Shown here one piece after another: positions 1-8,417 of a DNA stretch of 64,000 bases. The notes under the pieces were generated by a model. That model was not told the DNA's origin, did no database searches, and was given only the letters and a program-made list of their open reading frames with translations. Location: the NCBI RefSeq assembly GCF_043677095.1, contig NZ_JBHLJR010000009.1:62001-126000 (forward strand), read 5' to 3'. The position numbers were made by a program, and so were the translations under genes. Within the stretch, counting starts at the first letter, position 1; each line of letters opens with the position of its first letter. Source of the DNA: Natronococcus roseus. GTDB lineage: Archaea > Halobacteriota > Halobacteria > Halobacteriales > Natrialbaceae.

Positions 1-995
1 ATCCGAACGAATCTGAAGACGATACGGCAGCCGATGAGACTGATTCAGAAGACACTGACGACGCAGAGTCAGAAGACGCAGCTAGTGACGAGCCTGATTC
101 CAACGGCGAACTTGAGATTCACCATATCGACGTCGGCCAAGCTGATGCAACACTCCTCATTGAGCCTTCTGGGGAGACGATGCTCATTGATTCCGGCGAT
201 TGGCGGCAAGGTGGTGCCGACGTGATCGACTACCTCGAAGCCCACGATGTCGATCGAATCGACCATCTCGTCGCAACACATGCCCACGCCGACCACATTG
301 GTGGCCACGACGAGATCATCGAACACTACGAGACTGAACACGATGGCGTCGGCACGGCCTACGATTCTGGTGTGGCAGCGACCAGCCAAACGTACGAGCG
401 CTATCTCGATGCTATCGAAGAACACGACGTTGAACTCCTGGTTGTCGAAGAGGACGACCACTTCGAGTTCGGTGACGCAGACGTTCACGTACTGAACCCG
501 CCAGCAGGTGACTCGGGTTCAGATCTCCACTACAACAGCGTGACGATGAGTATCGAATTCGGCGAATTCTCGTATCTCACAACCGGCGACGCGGAAGCCG
601 ATGCTGAGCAACGGATGGTCGACGAACACGGTGACGACCTTGATGCGGACGTATACCAGGCAGGCCATCACGGCTCGTCGACGTCATCGACAGCTCCGTT
701 TATGGATCAAGTCTCCCCGGAGGTTGCAATCATCTCGAGTGCATACGACTCTCAGTATGGCCATCCACATGATGAGGTCCTCGAGGACTACGCCGATCGA
801 GGGATTGACACCTACTGGACCGGTGTCCACGGGAATATTGTGCTAACGACTGACGGTGAAAGCTCCGACCTCGAGAGCCAATACGACGCTTCGACCGATG
901 CTGAAGACCTTCTCGAAGAGAAGCCTGCTGATGACGAGTCACAAGAATCGCTCATCCACCCCACTAACGTAGTTACAACACCATTAGCGGGCTAA
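1..995 (+). CDS. Metallo-beta-lactamase-fold hydrolase, ComEC C-terminal-domain type (5' partial)
   Basis: The reading frame is open from the left edge, so the start is outside the window. The visible protein begins with a low-complexity acidic linker (Asp/Glu/Thr/Ser, about 35 residues). It then enters a metallo-beta-lactamase fold with the motifs HHIDVGQADAT, LIDSGD and ATHAHADHIGG, the last being the canonical HxHxDH zinc site. A later AGHHGSSTS motif is typical of the extracellular hydrolase domain of ComEC/Rec2 proteins. In haloarchaea, stand-alone copies are usually secreted lipoproteins; the acidic linker fits that, but the signal peptide is off the edge. The stop overlaps the DUF3006 start by one base (TAATG), so the two are co-translated. 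Substrate unknown; a nuclease or phosphodiesterase role is family inference. Confidence 0.85.
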   Translation, partial: PNESEDDTAADETDSEDTDDAESEDAASDEPDSNGELEIHHIDVGQADATLLIEPSGETMLIDSGDWRQGGADVIDYLEAHDVDRIDHLVATHAHADHIGGHDEIIEHYETEHDGVGTAYDSGVAATSQTYERYLDAIEEHDVELLVVEEDDHFEFGDADVHVLNPPAGDSGSDLHYNSVTMSIEFGEFSYLTTGDAEADAEQRMVDEHGDDLDADVYQAGHHGSSTSSTAPFMDQVSPEVAIISSAYDSQYGHPHDEVLEDYADRGIDTYWTGVHGNIVLTTDGESSDLESQYDASTDAEDLLEEKPADDESQESLIHPTNVVTTPLAG

Positions 996-1282
996 TGGCC
1001 GAAACCCACACTGCAACGCTTGACCGGATCGTCGACAACCAGACAGCAGTGCTCTTACTCGAAGTGGACGGCGAGACTGTGGATCAGCTTGACGTTCTCG
1101 TAACGCAGCTGCCAGAGGAGTGCCAGCATGAAGGAGCAATTCTCGAGGTTTCTGTCGAAGAAGGGGAGCTTTGTGAGGTGGAGTACCTCCCCGAGGTCAC
1201 ACAATCTCGGAAGGAATCTGCGCAGGATCGGTTTGATCGACTCTCAACGAAATTATCCGACCGGACTGAAACTGCCCCGTGA
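995..1282 (+). CDS. DUF3006 domain protein
   Basis: A 95-residue acidic protein with the DUF3006 pattern: ATLDRIVDNQTAVLLLE near the start, a GETVDQLDV segment, and an acidic EEGELCEVEYLPE stretch near residues 57-70. DUF3006 proteins are small beta-rich proteins often encoded beside ComEC-like or S-layer-type MBL-fold proteins, as here. The start codon overlaps the upstream stop by one base, so the pair forms one operon. The tail after residue 70 is charged. Biochemical role unknown. Confidence 0.8.
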   Translation: MAETHTATLDRIVDNQTAVLLLEVDGETVDQLDVLVTQLPEECQHEGAILEVSVEEGELCEVEYLPEVTQSRKESAQDRFDRLSTKLSDRTETAP

Positions 1283-1424
1283 ATCGAGGGCGAATCACTG
1301 TATTTCAGCGATAACACAACGATGAAAGATCAGGTAATTCGCGTTAACACGCTCTAATTTGTTTCTACAATCCAGTCGTTCAATACCCTTGCAGACCATC
1401 GTTCCGGATGCCCGCAAGGGCACA

Positions 1425-1495
1425 GGTGCAATCTCCAGTTGCCCATCAGCTGAAGGGATGGCCTCCCCCACCCTTTGCTGATGGGACGTTGCACC
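1425..1495. other. Nested inverted repeat, candidate structured RNA or terminator
   Basis: This lies in the 370-base gene-free stretch after the DUF3006 gene. GGTGCAA (1425-1431) pairs with TTGCACC (1489-1495). CCCATCAGC (1442-1450) pairs perfectly with GCTGATGGG (1477-1485). An inner AAGGG/CCCTT adds a third pairing. The result is a three-tier stem around a pyrimidine-rich loop. It may be a transcription terminator, a small RNA or a transposon-associated hairpin. I see no coding sequence here. Confidence 0.55.
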
Positions 1496-1649
1496 AGCAT
1501 CCCCACCTACCGTTCACCCACCCCTGTTCGTTTTTGTGATTTTGAGCGGGGAATACTTCGAGACGGCTCCTGTTCCGAGCACGCTACGCATCTCGAGCTA
1601 TAGGGACCCATCTCTGAGCAGTAAAGATAGGAGCATCACTACTTCCTGT

Positions 1650-2688
1650 CGCTCTTACGCAAAGCTGCGGAAACGACCGAGGGCGAAGCAATCGATGAGT
1701 GCGAAGAGCGACGCGCCGATGTTGTTCAATGACCAGACGCAGCCAAAGGTGTGAGCGGCCTGTTCCAAGCCGTGCTTGGACAGGCCGCGAAACTTCCGCA
1801 GCCACGGATGCAAGAGTGACCAGAGACACTCAACCTGGTTAATATGGACGCCGTCCGGCGAAATGTACTGCTCTTTGTGGATGACTGTCCGGTGATCGTA
1901 TTCCATCCACCGATATGCCTGCAGTCCATCTGTCCAGACCTCTCCCAGCCGCTGGGAGAGGTCTTCAGCCTCGGTAATCACTGGCTCAAGATTTCCCTCA
2001 TAGCGGATTCCTTGCTTTGCACGAATGACAGTGAGCTCGTCGCGGCAGGCCGCGACGAGCGTTAATTGGTCCCCCGTGTCGTCCCTTCCATCGTGTTCGC
2101 CCACTCCGAGACGACCCGCCGCGTCCCGGACGGGCTCGCGGCGGGTCTTGGCCTTTGTATCCTGAGCACACTTTTCCACTCTCGTCGACCTGTAACGGGC
2201 CGCCGTATGGCTGTTTGAGTCGGTTCCAGACAATCGGGAAGCCGCGCTCGAGCGCGGCTTCCAGGTCACGAACAGCTGTATGAATGGTATTGTACGCGCG
2301 ATCAAGCACAATCGCAATTTGATTGATACTGAGCAGAGTATCGGCGTAAAGAATGAACGCGAGAAGGACCTCTCCGCAGGTGAGGTCCTTCTCGCTGAAG
2401 GGCGTGCCGTAGGTATAGGCGGGTTTGAACTGGCAGCTCCGACACCAGACACGATCAACGTTCTCCCACGTTCTAATCGACCGATTTCCGCATCGAGGAC
2501 ACGGTGTATGCTCCCAGAGATGTTTGAGACGCCGCTCGACGAGGACGTCGAGCGGCTCGGTCCGAATCTCGAAGATACCGTCGTCAATTAGGTTTCGAAG
2601 CATCCCGCCGAAGGCTGGCTGGGTGTTAGACATATCCGCTATACGTCGGCGGGATACACTGACTTTTCCGTAGCTTTGCGTAAGAGCG
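1650..2688 (-). mobile_element. IS1595-family (ISH4-like) insertion sequence
   Basis: The ends form a 24-bp terminal inverted repeat with one mismatch: CGCTCTTACGCAAAGCT at 1650 and its complement ending at 2688. The element is about 1.04 kb with one transposase frame on the minus strand, which is frameshifted. I could not find a clean 8-bp target duplication: flanks CTTCCTGT and GCTTCTGT are similar but not identical. Confidence 0.85.
1655..2633 (-). pseudogene. IS1595-family transposase, frameshifted
   Basis: The N-terminal frame (start at 2633) has a zinc ribbon (CPRCG, then CRSC) and a helix-turn-helix, then VDESGKVCSGYKGQDPPRARPG, the first catalytic Asp of the ISXO2-like DDE domain. 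After about residue 155 this frame degenerates. The rest continues in another frame, ending near 1655, with WTDGLQAYRWM, HKEQYISPDGVHINQVECLWS and a C-terminal helical tail. The break falls near 2160, in a GC-rich tract encoding Lys/Arg/Gly. Either the copy is dead or it needs programmed frameshifting; single-ORF members are the norm, so I call it a pseudogene. Confidence 0.8.
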
Positions 2689-2695
2689 GCTTCTG

Positions 2696-2739
2696 TTAAC
2701 CAACGTTCAGGGGTAGAAGCGGAGGTCTTTGTTGGTTAA
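2696..2739. repeat. TTAACCAAC ... GTTGGTTAA inverted repeat, copy 1
   Basis: TTAACCAAC at 2696-2704 and GTTGGTTAA at 2731-2739 are perfect complements with a 26-base spacer. The same 9-base arms recur at 41180-41219 and 43105-43147 with different spacers. This copy sits just outside the right end of the IS1595 element. Confidence 0.65.
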
Positions 2740-2741
2740 GG

Positions 2742-3104
2742 TACGAGGTTTTTAGGGAGAGGGCTCGTTCAGTCGAACGGTACACGAGCGGCGCCTCTAT
2801 GACGAGTCAAAGAACGAAATCGCTCTTTCAATAGTTTTCCTTTAAGTGGCTCTGGCCACAAGGTAGAGCTATGACGGGAAGTCGTTCTCTCGTGTTTTCA
2901 ATTCAGTAGCGGAGGCTGTCCTGGCTCTCGAAAACTCTTGTCAATGAGCCTCGGGATGACGACAGCGACGGTACTCTCGAGAAGCAAATTTATATAGAAG
3001 GTATCAGAAAACGGTTCGCATATCTCTCCTTGATTACCCAACGAACGGTACGTACAGATGAAGTACGTATTGTTCTGGGTGGAGGATCAGTATGGGATCT
3101 ATTC
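2742..3104. other. Intergenic stretch with no recognised gene
   Basis: About 360 bases between the IS1595 region and the membrane-protein gene. No convincing coding frame. The segment nearest 3104 (with the GTATTGTTCTGGG block) resembles the sequence next to the paralogous gene at 13388, so the duplication extends past the coding region. Confidence 0.5.
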
Positions 3105-3578
3105 TTACTGCGAATCGACTTCTTCGTAGTACTCGATAATCTCCTTCAAACACCATTGGTTGAGTCCCTGTGATACGAGTGTGAAAACCAACGTTGAGAC
3201 TGGATTGCGTTTGTACGCCGCGTAGAGGCCATAGAGCCCGATTGGGATACTTACAGTGTTTAGGATCTGTGGATAGCCGAGACCGATGAGGCGGTACCCG
3301 TCGTCAGTCCAGCGTTCTTCAGCACGTACGACTTTGTGCATCCAGTTATCCAACTCTTCACTTGGTTCGCGGAATAGCACCGGATTGATGAGTAAGAACA
3401 GGAGGGTGGCCCCCAATAACTTCCATTGCCGATGGTAGAGTGCGCCCACGGCCACGAACCCCGCTGCCATTCGACTCCACCCGCTCTTCGGGTTAGAGTG
3501 TCTGGCCCACATATTCTCTATCGCCGTCGACTCTTCGAGCATATCGACTATCTCGGAAGTGGGAGGTTCCACTATCAT
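3105..3578 (-). CDS. Conserved haloarchaeal membrane protein (DUF6653-like), paralog 1
   Basis: A 157-residue protein. Residues 22-38 carry the motif NMWARHSNPKSGWSRMA. Two hydrophobic segments follow (GFVAVGALYHR, and LLGATLLFLLINPVLF), then an amphipathic WMHKVVRAEERW helix and two more hydrophobic stretches (ILNTVSIPIGLYGLYAAY; VSTLVFTLVSQGLNQWCL). The RHSNPKSGW signature resembles haloarchaeal DUF6653 proteins; this assignment is from memory and not certain. A near-identical paralog lies at 13388-13855 and the 3' flanks are also similar, so this is a recent segmental duplication. It is framed by IS debris. Function unknown. Confidence 0.75.
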   Translation of the reverse strand: MIVEPPTSEIVDMLEESTAIENMWARHSNPKSGWSRMAAGFVAVGALYHRQWKLLGATLLFLLINPVLFREPSEELDNWMHKVVRAEERWTDDGYRLIGLGYPQILNTVSIPIGLYGLYAAYKRNPVSTLVFTLVSQGLNQWCLKEIIEYYEEVDSQ

Positions 3579-3630
3579 ATTAACATTCCGTCACAGCGTT
3601 CAATAAGTATACTCACGTAACAGGTTAGAA

Positions 3631-4373
3631 GGCACCGTCTAGTTAGCGCAGTTTGAGGAACGAGCAGGCCGTGGAGTTGGTTTGAACATGCAGCTCGCAG
3701 ACCTGCTCAGCAAGTCTTACACGGCGGATTTAGAAGAATCTTGGGAGCGTGAGCGGACGGCGAACGCCCTGATGGGCGTCGCCGTCCGGCTCCACGCGAC
3801 CGGTTGTTCGCTTCGGGAGACACAAGCAACTCTTCGCTCACTCGGCGTTGAACGCTCTCATCAAGCAATCTGGCACTGGATACATCGGCTGTCTGACACC
3901 GTTCCAGACCCGCCGACGGCTTCGCCGTCGCGGGTCGCAGTTGATGAAAACGCTGCCATGATTAATGGTAATTAATCTTAGATATGTGCTACAATAGACC
4001 TCGACACGAAACTCATTCTCGATGTCGCGCTCTTTGGACGACGAGGCACCGATCCAGCTGCTGCGTTTCTGCATGGACTGACCGAGAAACATGATCTCTC
4101 CGAGACCGAGTTTCTCATCGATGGTACAGGCTATCTGACTGCTATCTCTCGATTAGGGTTGAGCGGTCACCTTGACTATGTCGATCGAAACCACCTCGAA
4201 AAGTGGTTTTATACCCTCAAAATGCGGGTTGACCGCTTCCATAACTCATGGGTGGGCAGTCGGGCGAACGTCAGAGAGTGGCTTGAGCAGTTTGTACACT
4301 ACTACAACACACAACGACCACATCAGTCACTTAACAGACAGACGCCGGCGGAGGTGCTAAACTAAACAGTGCC
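3631..4373 (+). mobile_element. IS6-family insertion sequence (degenerate)
   Basis: The left end GGCACCGTCTAGTTA (3631) matches the complement of the right end, GGCACTGTTTAGTTT ending at 4373, as an imperfect inverted repeat. The 743-bp length is typical of haloarchaeal IS6-type elements. No 8-bp target duplication is visible. Confidence 0.75.
3682..4365 (+). pseudogene. IS6-family transposase with two in-frame stops
   Basis: One continuous frame runs from ATG 3682 to TAA 4365, broken by TAA at 3973 and TAG at 3979. Before the stops come the helix-turn-helix and the first catalytic Asp (RVAVDENAAMINGN). After them come IDLDTKLILDVALFG, LIDGTGYLTA and the C-terminal LEKWFYTLKMRVDRFHNSWVG motif with its catalytic Glu, ending QRPHQSLNRQTPAEVLN. 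Functional relatives have Trp-Ser-Trp at the stop positions (INGEWSWLYAAID), so both stops replace Trp codons. The element cannot make a full transposase. Confidence 0.85.
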
Positions 4374-4394
4374 AGATCAGCTGTGCTATCGCAA

Positions 4395-5159
4395 TTAGGA
4401 CTCCTCTGCAACGCAGACCGTTACACCAGCCTTCTCTAATGCGTCCGCAAGTGATTCTGGCGGATAGCGTTCCGTAATCAAAAGATCCACGTCTATGAGA
4501 TCTCCAAATTGAATGAAACTTCGCTCATCGAACTTGCTGCTATCAGAGACAAGAATTACGTGTTCAGCCTGTTCGATCATTCGTTCTTTCATTCGGGCTT
4601 CGTCCTCATTTGGTGTCGTTAATCCGTTACACTCAATTCCATTTGTCCCGAGGAAGAGGATATCAAAATTCGTCCGCATCATAAAAGACTCGGCAATCGG
4701 CCCGACCAGTGCTCTGGTTTGATGGCGTAAGCTGCCGCCGGTCAGTTTCACGTTGACCTCTCGATCATCGAATTCGAGTGCAAGTAGCGGCGAATTCATG
4801 ACGGGAAGAAAAGACCTATCGGACGGTACTGCCTTGGCAATCTGCATTGTCGTAGTCCCCGAATCGAAGAAGACGACATGGCCAGGATGAATTTCGTTGA
4901 TCGCCCGCTTTGCAATCATCCGCTTAGCATTCAAGTTCTGTGCTTCCCGTTGTCTGAATGACTTCTCACTGCCGACTGTCGTAACTGGCATTGCACCTCC
5001 ATGAGACCGTTTAATTCGTCCATCTTTCGCTAACTCTTGGAGGTCGCGACGAACGGTTGCCTTCGAAACGTCCTGGTGTTCTGCGATATCCGCAACAGAA
5101 CAGCCATTCCGTTCAGAGACAAGCTCGACAATGCGTTGCTTTCGTTGTTCAGGAAGCAT
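4395..5159 (-). CDS. DeoR/GlpR-type transcriptional regulator
   Basis: A 254-residue protein. Residues 1-55 form the DeoR winged helix-turn-helix (LPEQRKQRIVELV, SVADIAEHQDVSKATVRRDLQEL, DGRIKRSHGGAM). A DeoR sensor domain of the sugar-phosphate isomerase-like fold follows, with the FFDSGTTTMQIAKAV ligand loop, a LTGGSLRHQTRALVGP segment and LFLGTNGIE. Such regulators bind phosphorylated sugars. It is encoded downstream of, and on the same strand as, the oxidoreductase and sugar ABC operon with a 159-bp gap, so it probably regulates that operon. Haloarchaeal GlpR represses sugar kinase genes; whether this is that ortholog or a substrate-specific relative I cannot tell. Confidence 0.88.
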   Translation of the reverse strand: MLPEQRKQRIVELVSERNGCSVADIAEHQDVSKATVRRDLQELAKDGRIKRSHGGAMPVTTVGSEKSFRQREAQNLNAKRMIAKRAINEIHPGHVVFFDSGTTTMQIAKAVPSDRSFLPVMNSPLLALEFDDREVNVKLTGGSLRHQTRALVGPIAESFMMRTNFDILFLGTNGIECNGLTTPNEDEARMKERMIEQAEHVILVSDSSKFDERSFIQFGDLIDVDLLITERYPPESLADALEKAGVTVCVAEES

Positions 5160-5318
5160 GGTGATTGGGGCTGTTGTCGTTGTGTGTTAGGTAGATAAAC
5201 GAACAGTTTGATCTCTCGATCACCGAGGTGATTAATCGAAATCCGAAGTATCTCGATGACTACTCCCTTTGGACGATGTCATACGTCCAAGGAGACGAGA
5301 TGAATCGGCGCAGTGATC

Positions 5319-6308
5319 TCAGAGATCGATCACACATCCCTCGGAGGCGCTTTGTTTGAGCGCTTCGATAAGTCGTGTGTTCCCGATGGCGCTCTCCCCA
5401 CCAGTACGAGGACGATCGTGGCCCTGAACGCAATCGGTGAAGTGATCGATCTCGAGTCGGAACTGATCAACCGGATCGAACGTCTCGACGGCGTGTCGAC
5501 CGTCGATTCGGTATTCAAGCGAGAGCGGCCCATCGGGGACGTCGAACGCGTTCTCGACTTCGAGCCAGCCGTTTGCCGCATCGATTCGGTACCGCTGTCG
5601 TTTCTGCGTGTCGAACCCAGAGGCGACGTGTGCAACAGCGTCGTCGTACTCGAGCAACCCCGCGAATTCCGTGTCGACACCGATATCACGGGAATCGAGC
5701 GCGTGAGCCGAAACCCGGGTTGGTGTGCCGAGTACGGCCCGAGTGAGCGAGACTGGATAACAGCCAACGTCCATTAGCGAACCGCCCGCAAGATCAGGGT
5801 CTAGGCGGACGTTATCTGGCTGATCGTACAATGGGTACCTGAATGTTGCAGTGATCGATCGAATGTTCTCGAGTTCGTTGGCCGCCAGTGCGAGCGCACG
5901 CTCGGTCCGCGGGTGGTACCGGTACATGTACCCTTCCAGCAACGTCATACCGCGTTCGGTGCAGTGATCGACGACATCGCGTGCTTCCGCTGTGTCGACG
6001 GCGAGCGGCTTCTCACAGAGAACGTGCTTTTCGGCGTCGGCCGCTCGTTTCGTCCACTCGGCGTGTATCGTGTTCGGCAGCGGAACGTACACTGCGTCGA
6101 CCGCTTCATCCTCGAGTATCGCGTCGTACGTTCCGTACGAGCGATCGATCCCATACTCGTCGGCGATAGTCTTGGCGCGGCTGCCGTTCCGAGAGCTAAT
6201 CGCAACGACCTCGTGATTGGTTTTTTCGACAGCCGGCAGGAACGCCTTCTGTGCAATCCCTGCGGTACCGATTACACCGAAGCGCATCGGAGTGGAGTCA
6301 CCTACCAT
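5319..6308 (-). CDS. Gfo/Idh/MocA-family NAD(P)-dependent sugar oxidoreductase
   Basis: A 329-residue protein. The Rossmann motif RFGVIGTAGIAQKAF lies near residues 9-23. The family EKP motif appears in KHVLCEKPLAV near residue 95, where the Lys is catalytic in relatives. LLEGYMYRYHPR and GGSLMDVGCYPVSLTRAVLG mark the C-terminal beta-sheet domain. Relatives include glucose-fructose oxidoreductase and the haloarchaeal D-xylose dehydrogenase, which oxidise sugars at C1. It starts 2 bases after the ABC ATPase gene stops, so it is the last enzyme of the sugar-transport operon and likely oxidises the imported sugar. The exact sugar is not visible from sequence. Confidence 0.85.
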   Translation of the reverse strand: MVGDSTPMRFGVIGTAGIAQKAFLPAVEKTNHEVVAISSRNGSRAKTIADEYGIDRSYGTYDAILEDEAVDAVYVPLPNTIHAEWTKRAADAEKHVLCEKPLAVDTAEARDVVDHCTERGMTLLEGYMYRYHPRTERALALAANELENIRSITATFRYPLYDQPDNVRLDPDLAGGSLMDVGCYPVSLTRAVLGTPTRVSAHALDSRDIGVDTEFAGLLEYDDAVAHVASGFDTQKRQRYRIDAANGWLEVENAFDVPDGPLSLEYRIDGRHAVETFDPVDQFRLEIDHFTDCVQGHDRPRTGGESAIGNTRLIEALKQSASEGCVIDL

Positions 6309-6310
6309 AA

Positions 6311-7456
6311 TTACTCCGCGGCGAGATCCGGACGGACCTCGTGTTCTGGCGCCTTTGATTTTGCGATCAGTTCCTTCGTCTTGGCATCGAACAGGTAGAT
6401 GTTCCGCGTATCGATCGTGATTCCAACTCGCTCACCTTCTTCGAGAGCCTGGCGTGTGGGGACCAGTCCATTGACCTCTCCGTATTCCCACGAAATCGTT
6501 GCGAGAGCGCGGTCATCGACGGGTTCTAAGAGGAGGAGCTCTCCCTCGAAGTCTGGATCAGCTGCGTTCGGATTGAGTTCGACGCCCTGTGGTCGAAATC
6601 CGAAGACAATATCGGAATCAGCTGGATCCTCCCGCAGGACGTCCGTTTCGAACGAAATCGTCGTCTCACCGACTTGGACCGTGCCTTCGTTCTCGTCGAG
6701 CGACTCGAGCGTCGCGTCCACGAGATTGATCGACGGGTTCCCAATGAACCGTGCGACGAAGGTATTCTTTGGGTAGTCGTACACTTCTTCACGCGTCCCG
6801 ATCTGCTCTAGAGATCCGTCGTTCATGATCGCAATCCGATCGGACATCGTCAGCGCCTCCTCTTGGTCGTGGGTTACGTACAGCGTTGGCTTGTCAAGCC
6901 GTCGATGGACCTTCTGGATCTCTTTGCGGATCTCGACTTTGAGTTTGGCGTCGAGTGCGGCCAACGGTTCGTCCATTAGGAACGCGATCGGATCCTGAAC
7001 TATCGTTCGAGCCAGCGCGGCGCGTTGTTGTTGCCCGCCGCTTAGCTCACCCGGGTATTTGTCGACGAGTTCCGGTATCTGCATGATCTCAGCTGCTTCC
7101 TCGGCTTCGTCATGACGCTCCGCCTCGGGAATGCCCTGTAGTTTCAGCGGATACGCGATGTTTTCCCGGATGGTCATGTGCGGGTACAGCGCGATGTTTT
7201 GGAACATCATCGCCAGTCCGCGATGATGAGCCGGCACTTCGGTGACATCGACGTTATCGAACTCGATAGATCCGCTCGTCGGGATCTCGAGGCCGGCGAG
7301 ACATCGTAGCGTCGTCGTTTTCCCGCATCCGGACGGTCCGACGAGCGTGACGAACTCGCCCTCGTTTAGTTCGAACGATACGTCATCGACTGCTACCTCG
7401 ACGCCGCCTGGGACGTCGAACTCCTTGCGAAGGTCGGTGATCTGAATATTACTCAT
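6311..7456 (-). CDS. Carbohydrate ABC transporter ATP-binding protein (UgpC/MsmX type)
   Basis: Starting at ATG 7456 gives a 381-residue protein beginning MSNIQITDLRKEF, the usual start for this family; an in-frame ATG at 7531 would overlap the upstream permease. Walker A is GPSGCGKTT, the Q-loop is MFQNIALYPHM, the signature is LSGGQQQRAALAR, Walker B is FLMDEPLAALD and the H-loop is YVTHDQEEA. After about residue 240 comes the OB-fold (TOBE/MalK) regulatory domain with FGFRPQGVEL. This is the energising subunit of a CUT1 sugar importer with the permeases at 7521 and 8414. MalK-type ATPases can energise several importers. The stop is 2 bases from the oxidoreductase start. Confidence 0.93.
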   Translation of the reverse strand: MSNIQITDLRKEFDVPGGVEVAVDDVSFELNEGEFVTLVGPSGCGKTTTLRCLAGLEIPTSGSIEFDNVDVTEVPAHHRGLAMMFQNIALYPHMTIRENIAYPLKLQGIPEAERHDEAEEAAEIMQIPELVDKYPGELSGGQQQRAALARTIVQDPIAFLMDEPLAALDAKLKVEIRKEIQKVHRRLDKPTLYVTHDQEEALTMSDRIAIMNDGSLEQIGTREEVYDYPKNTFVARFIGNPSINLVDATLESLDENEGTVQVGETTISFETDVLREDPADSDIVFGFRPQGVELNPNAADPDFEGELLLLEPVDDRALATISWEYGEVNGLVPTRQALEEGERVGITIDTRNIYLFDAKTKELIAKSKAPEHEVRPDLAAE

Positions 7457-7520
7457 TGGTTGTGAATCGATGGTTGGTTGGGTTGATATCGGTCGGTCGC
7501 TCGATTCGTCGTTCCTGTCA

Positions 7521-8417
7521 TTACGTTCCACCCGGGCTGAATCCTTGGAGGAAGTACTTCTGAAGGAAGAAGACGAACAGGAGCGGCGGGATGACCGCGA
7601 TCGACGCTCCAGCCATCAGCAGCTCCCAGTCGGTGTGTTGACCGGGGATAAAGCTCGATTCGAGCCCGATCGTGATCGGGTAGAGATCGATGTCGGACAT
7701 GATGACCAGTGCAAACGTGTAGTCACCCCACGCGATCGAGAACGAGAAGATCGACACCGCGATGATCCCCGGTTTCGCCATCGGCAACGCGACGTCGACG
7801 AACGCTTGGAACCGAGAGGCGCCCGCGACCACCGCCGACTCCTCAAGCGATTCGGGGACGGTCTGGAAGAACTGCCACATCAGCCACAGCGAGAACGGTA
7901 GCGATCGCGCCGAGATCGCCAACATCAGGCCGAGGAACGAGTTCGTCATCCCGATGTTACTCCAGAGGATGTACATCGGGATCGCCAGGAGAATCGCGGG
8001 GAACATGTAGCCGAACAGGATCCCGCGGGCGAAGTACTTCTTTCTCGGAATGTTGATCCGAGCCAGTCCGTACCCGCCGAGCGTCGCGAGAACCGTCGTT
8101 AACAGCACGACACCGCTCGTGATAATGATCGAGTTGCGCAGGTAGGTCGGGAACCGTGTCTCCGTGAACAACTCGACGTAGTTCTCGAGTGTGACGTTCG
8201 TCGTGAAGATGTCCGGTGACGTAGTGACGAGCGTCTGCACCGGTCGGAGCGCGGAGTTGAACATCCAGAAGACCGGGAAGAAGACGACGATTGCGACGAT
8301 CGCGAGTAGTCCGTATCGGACAGCCGATACCACCCGCCGTCGCTGCAGGTAGCTGAGCCAGCTCCAGACCGGTGTCGTTCCGCGATACTCCTCGATACCA
8401 GAGTTCCGGTCGCTCAT
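7521..8417 (-). CDS. Sugar ABC transporter permease, MalG type
   Basis: A 298-residue integral membrane protein with about six hydrophobic segments, the first at YGLLAIVAIVVFFPVFWMF. The EAA loop that contacts the ATPase reads EESAVVAGASRFQAFVDVALPMAKPGI. The short N-terminus and C-terminal FFLQKYFLQGFSPGGT are typical of MalG-like CUT1 permeases. Its ATG overlaps the stop of the MalF-type gene by four bases (ATGA), implying translational coupling. It works as a heterodimer with the product of 8414-9364. A 64-bp gap separates it from the ATPase start. Confidence 0.92.
   Translation of the reverse strand: MSDRNSGIEEYRGTTPVWSWLSYLQRRRVVSAVRYGLLAIVAIVVFFPVFWMFNSALRPVQTLVTTSPDIFTTNVTLENYVELFTETRFPTYLRNSIIITSGVVLLTTVLATLGGYGLARINIPRKKYFARGILFGYMFPAILLAIPMYILWSNIGMTNSFLGLMLAISARSLPFSLWLMWQFFQTVPESLEESAVVAGASRFQAFVDVALPMAKPGIIAVSIFSFSIAWGDYTFALVIMSDIDLYPITIGLESSFIPGQHTDWELLMAGASIAVIPPLLFVFFLQKYFLQGFSPGGT

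Noticed and set aside
1650..2688. Possible intact IS1595 element with programmed frameshift
   Set aside because: No slippery heptamer or overlapping-frame arrangement typical of programmed shifts was seen, and known members use a single frame.
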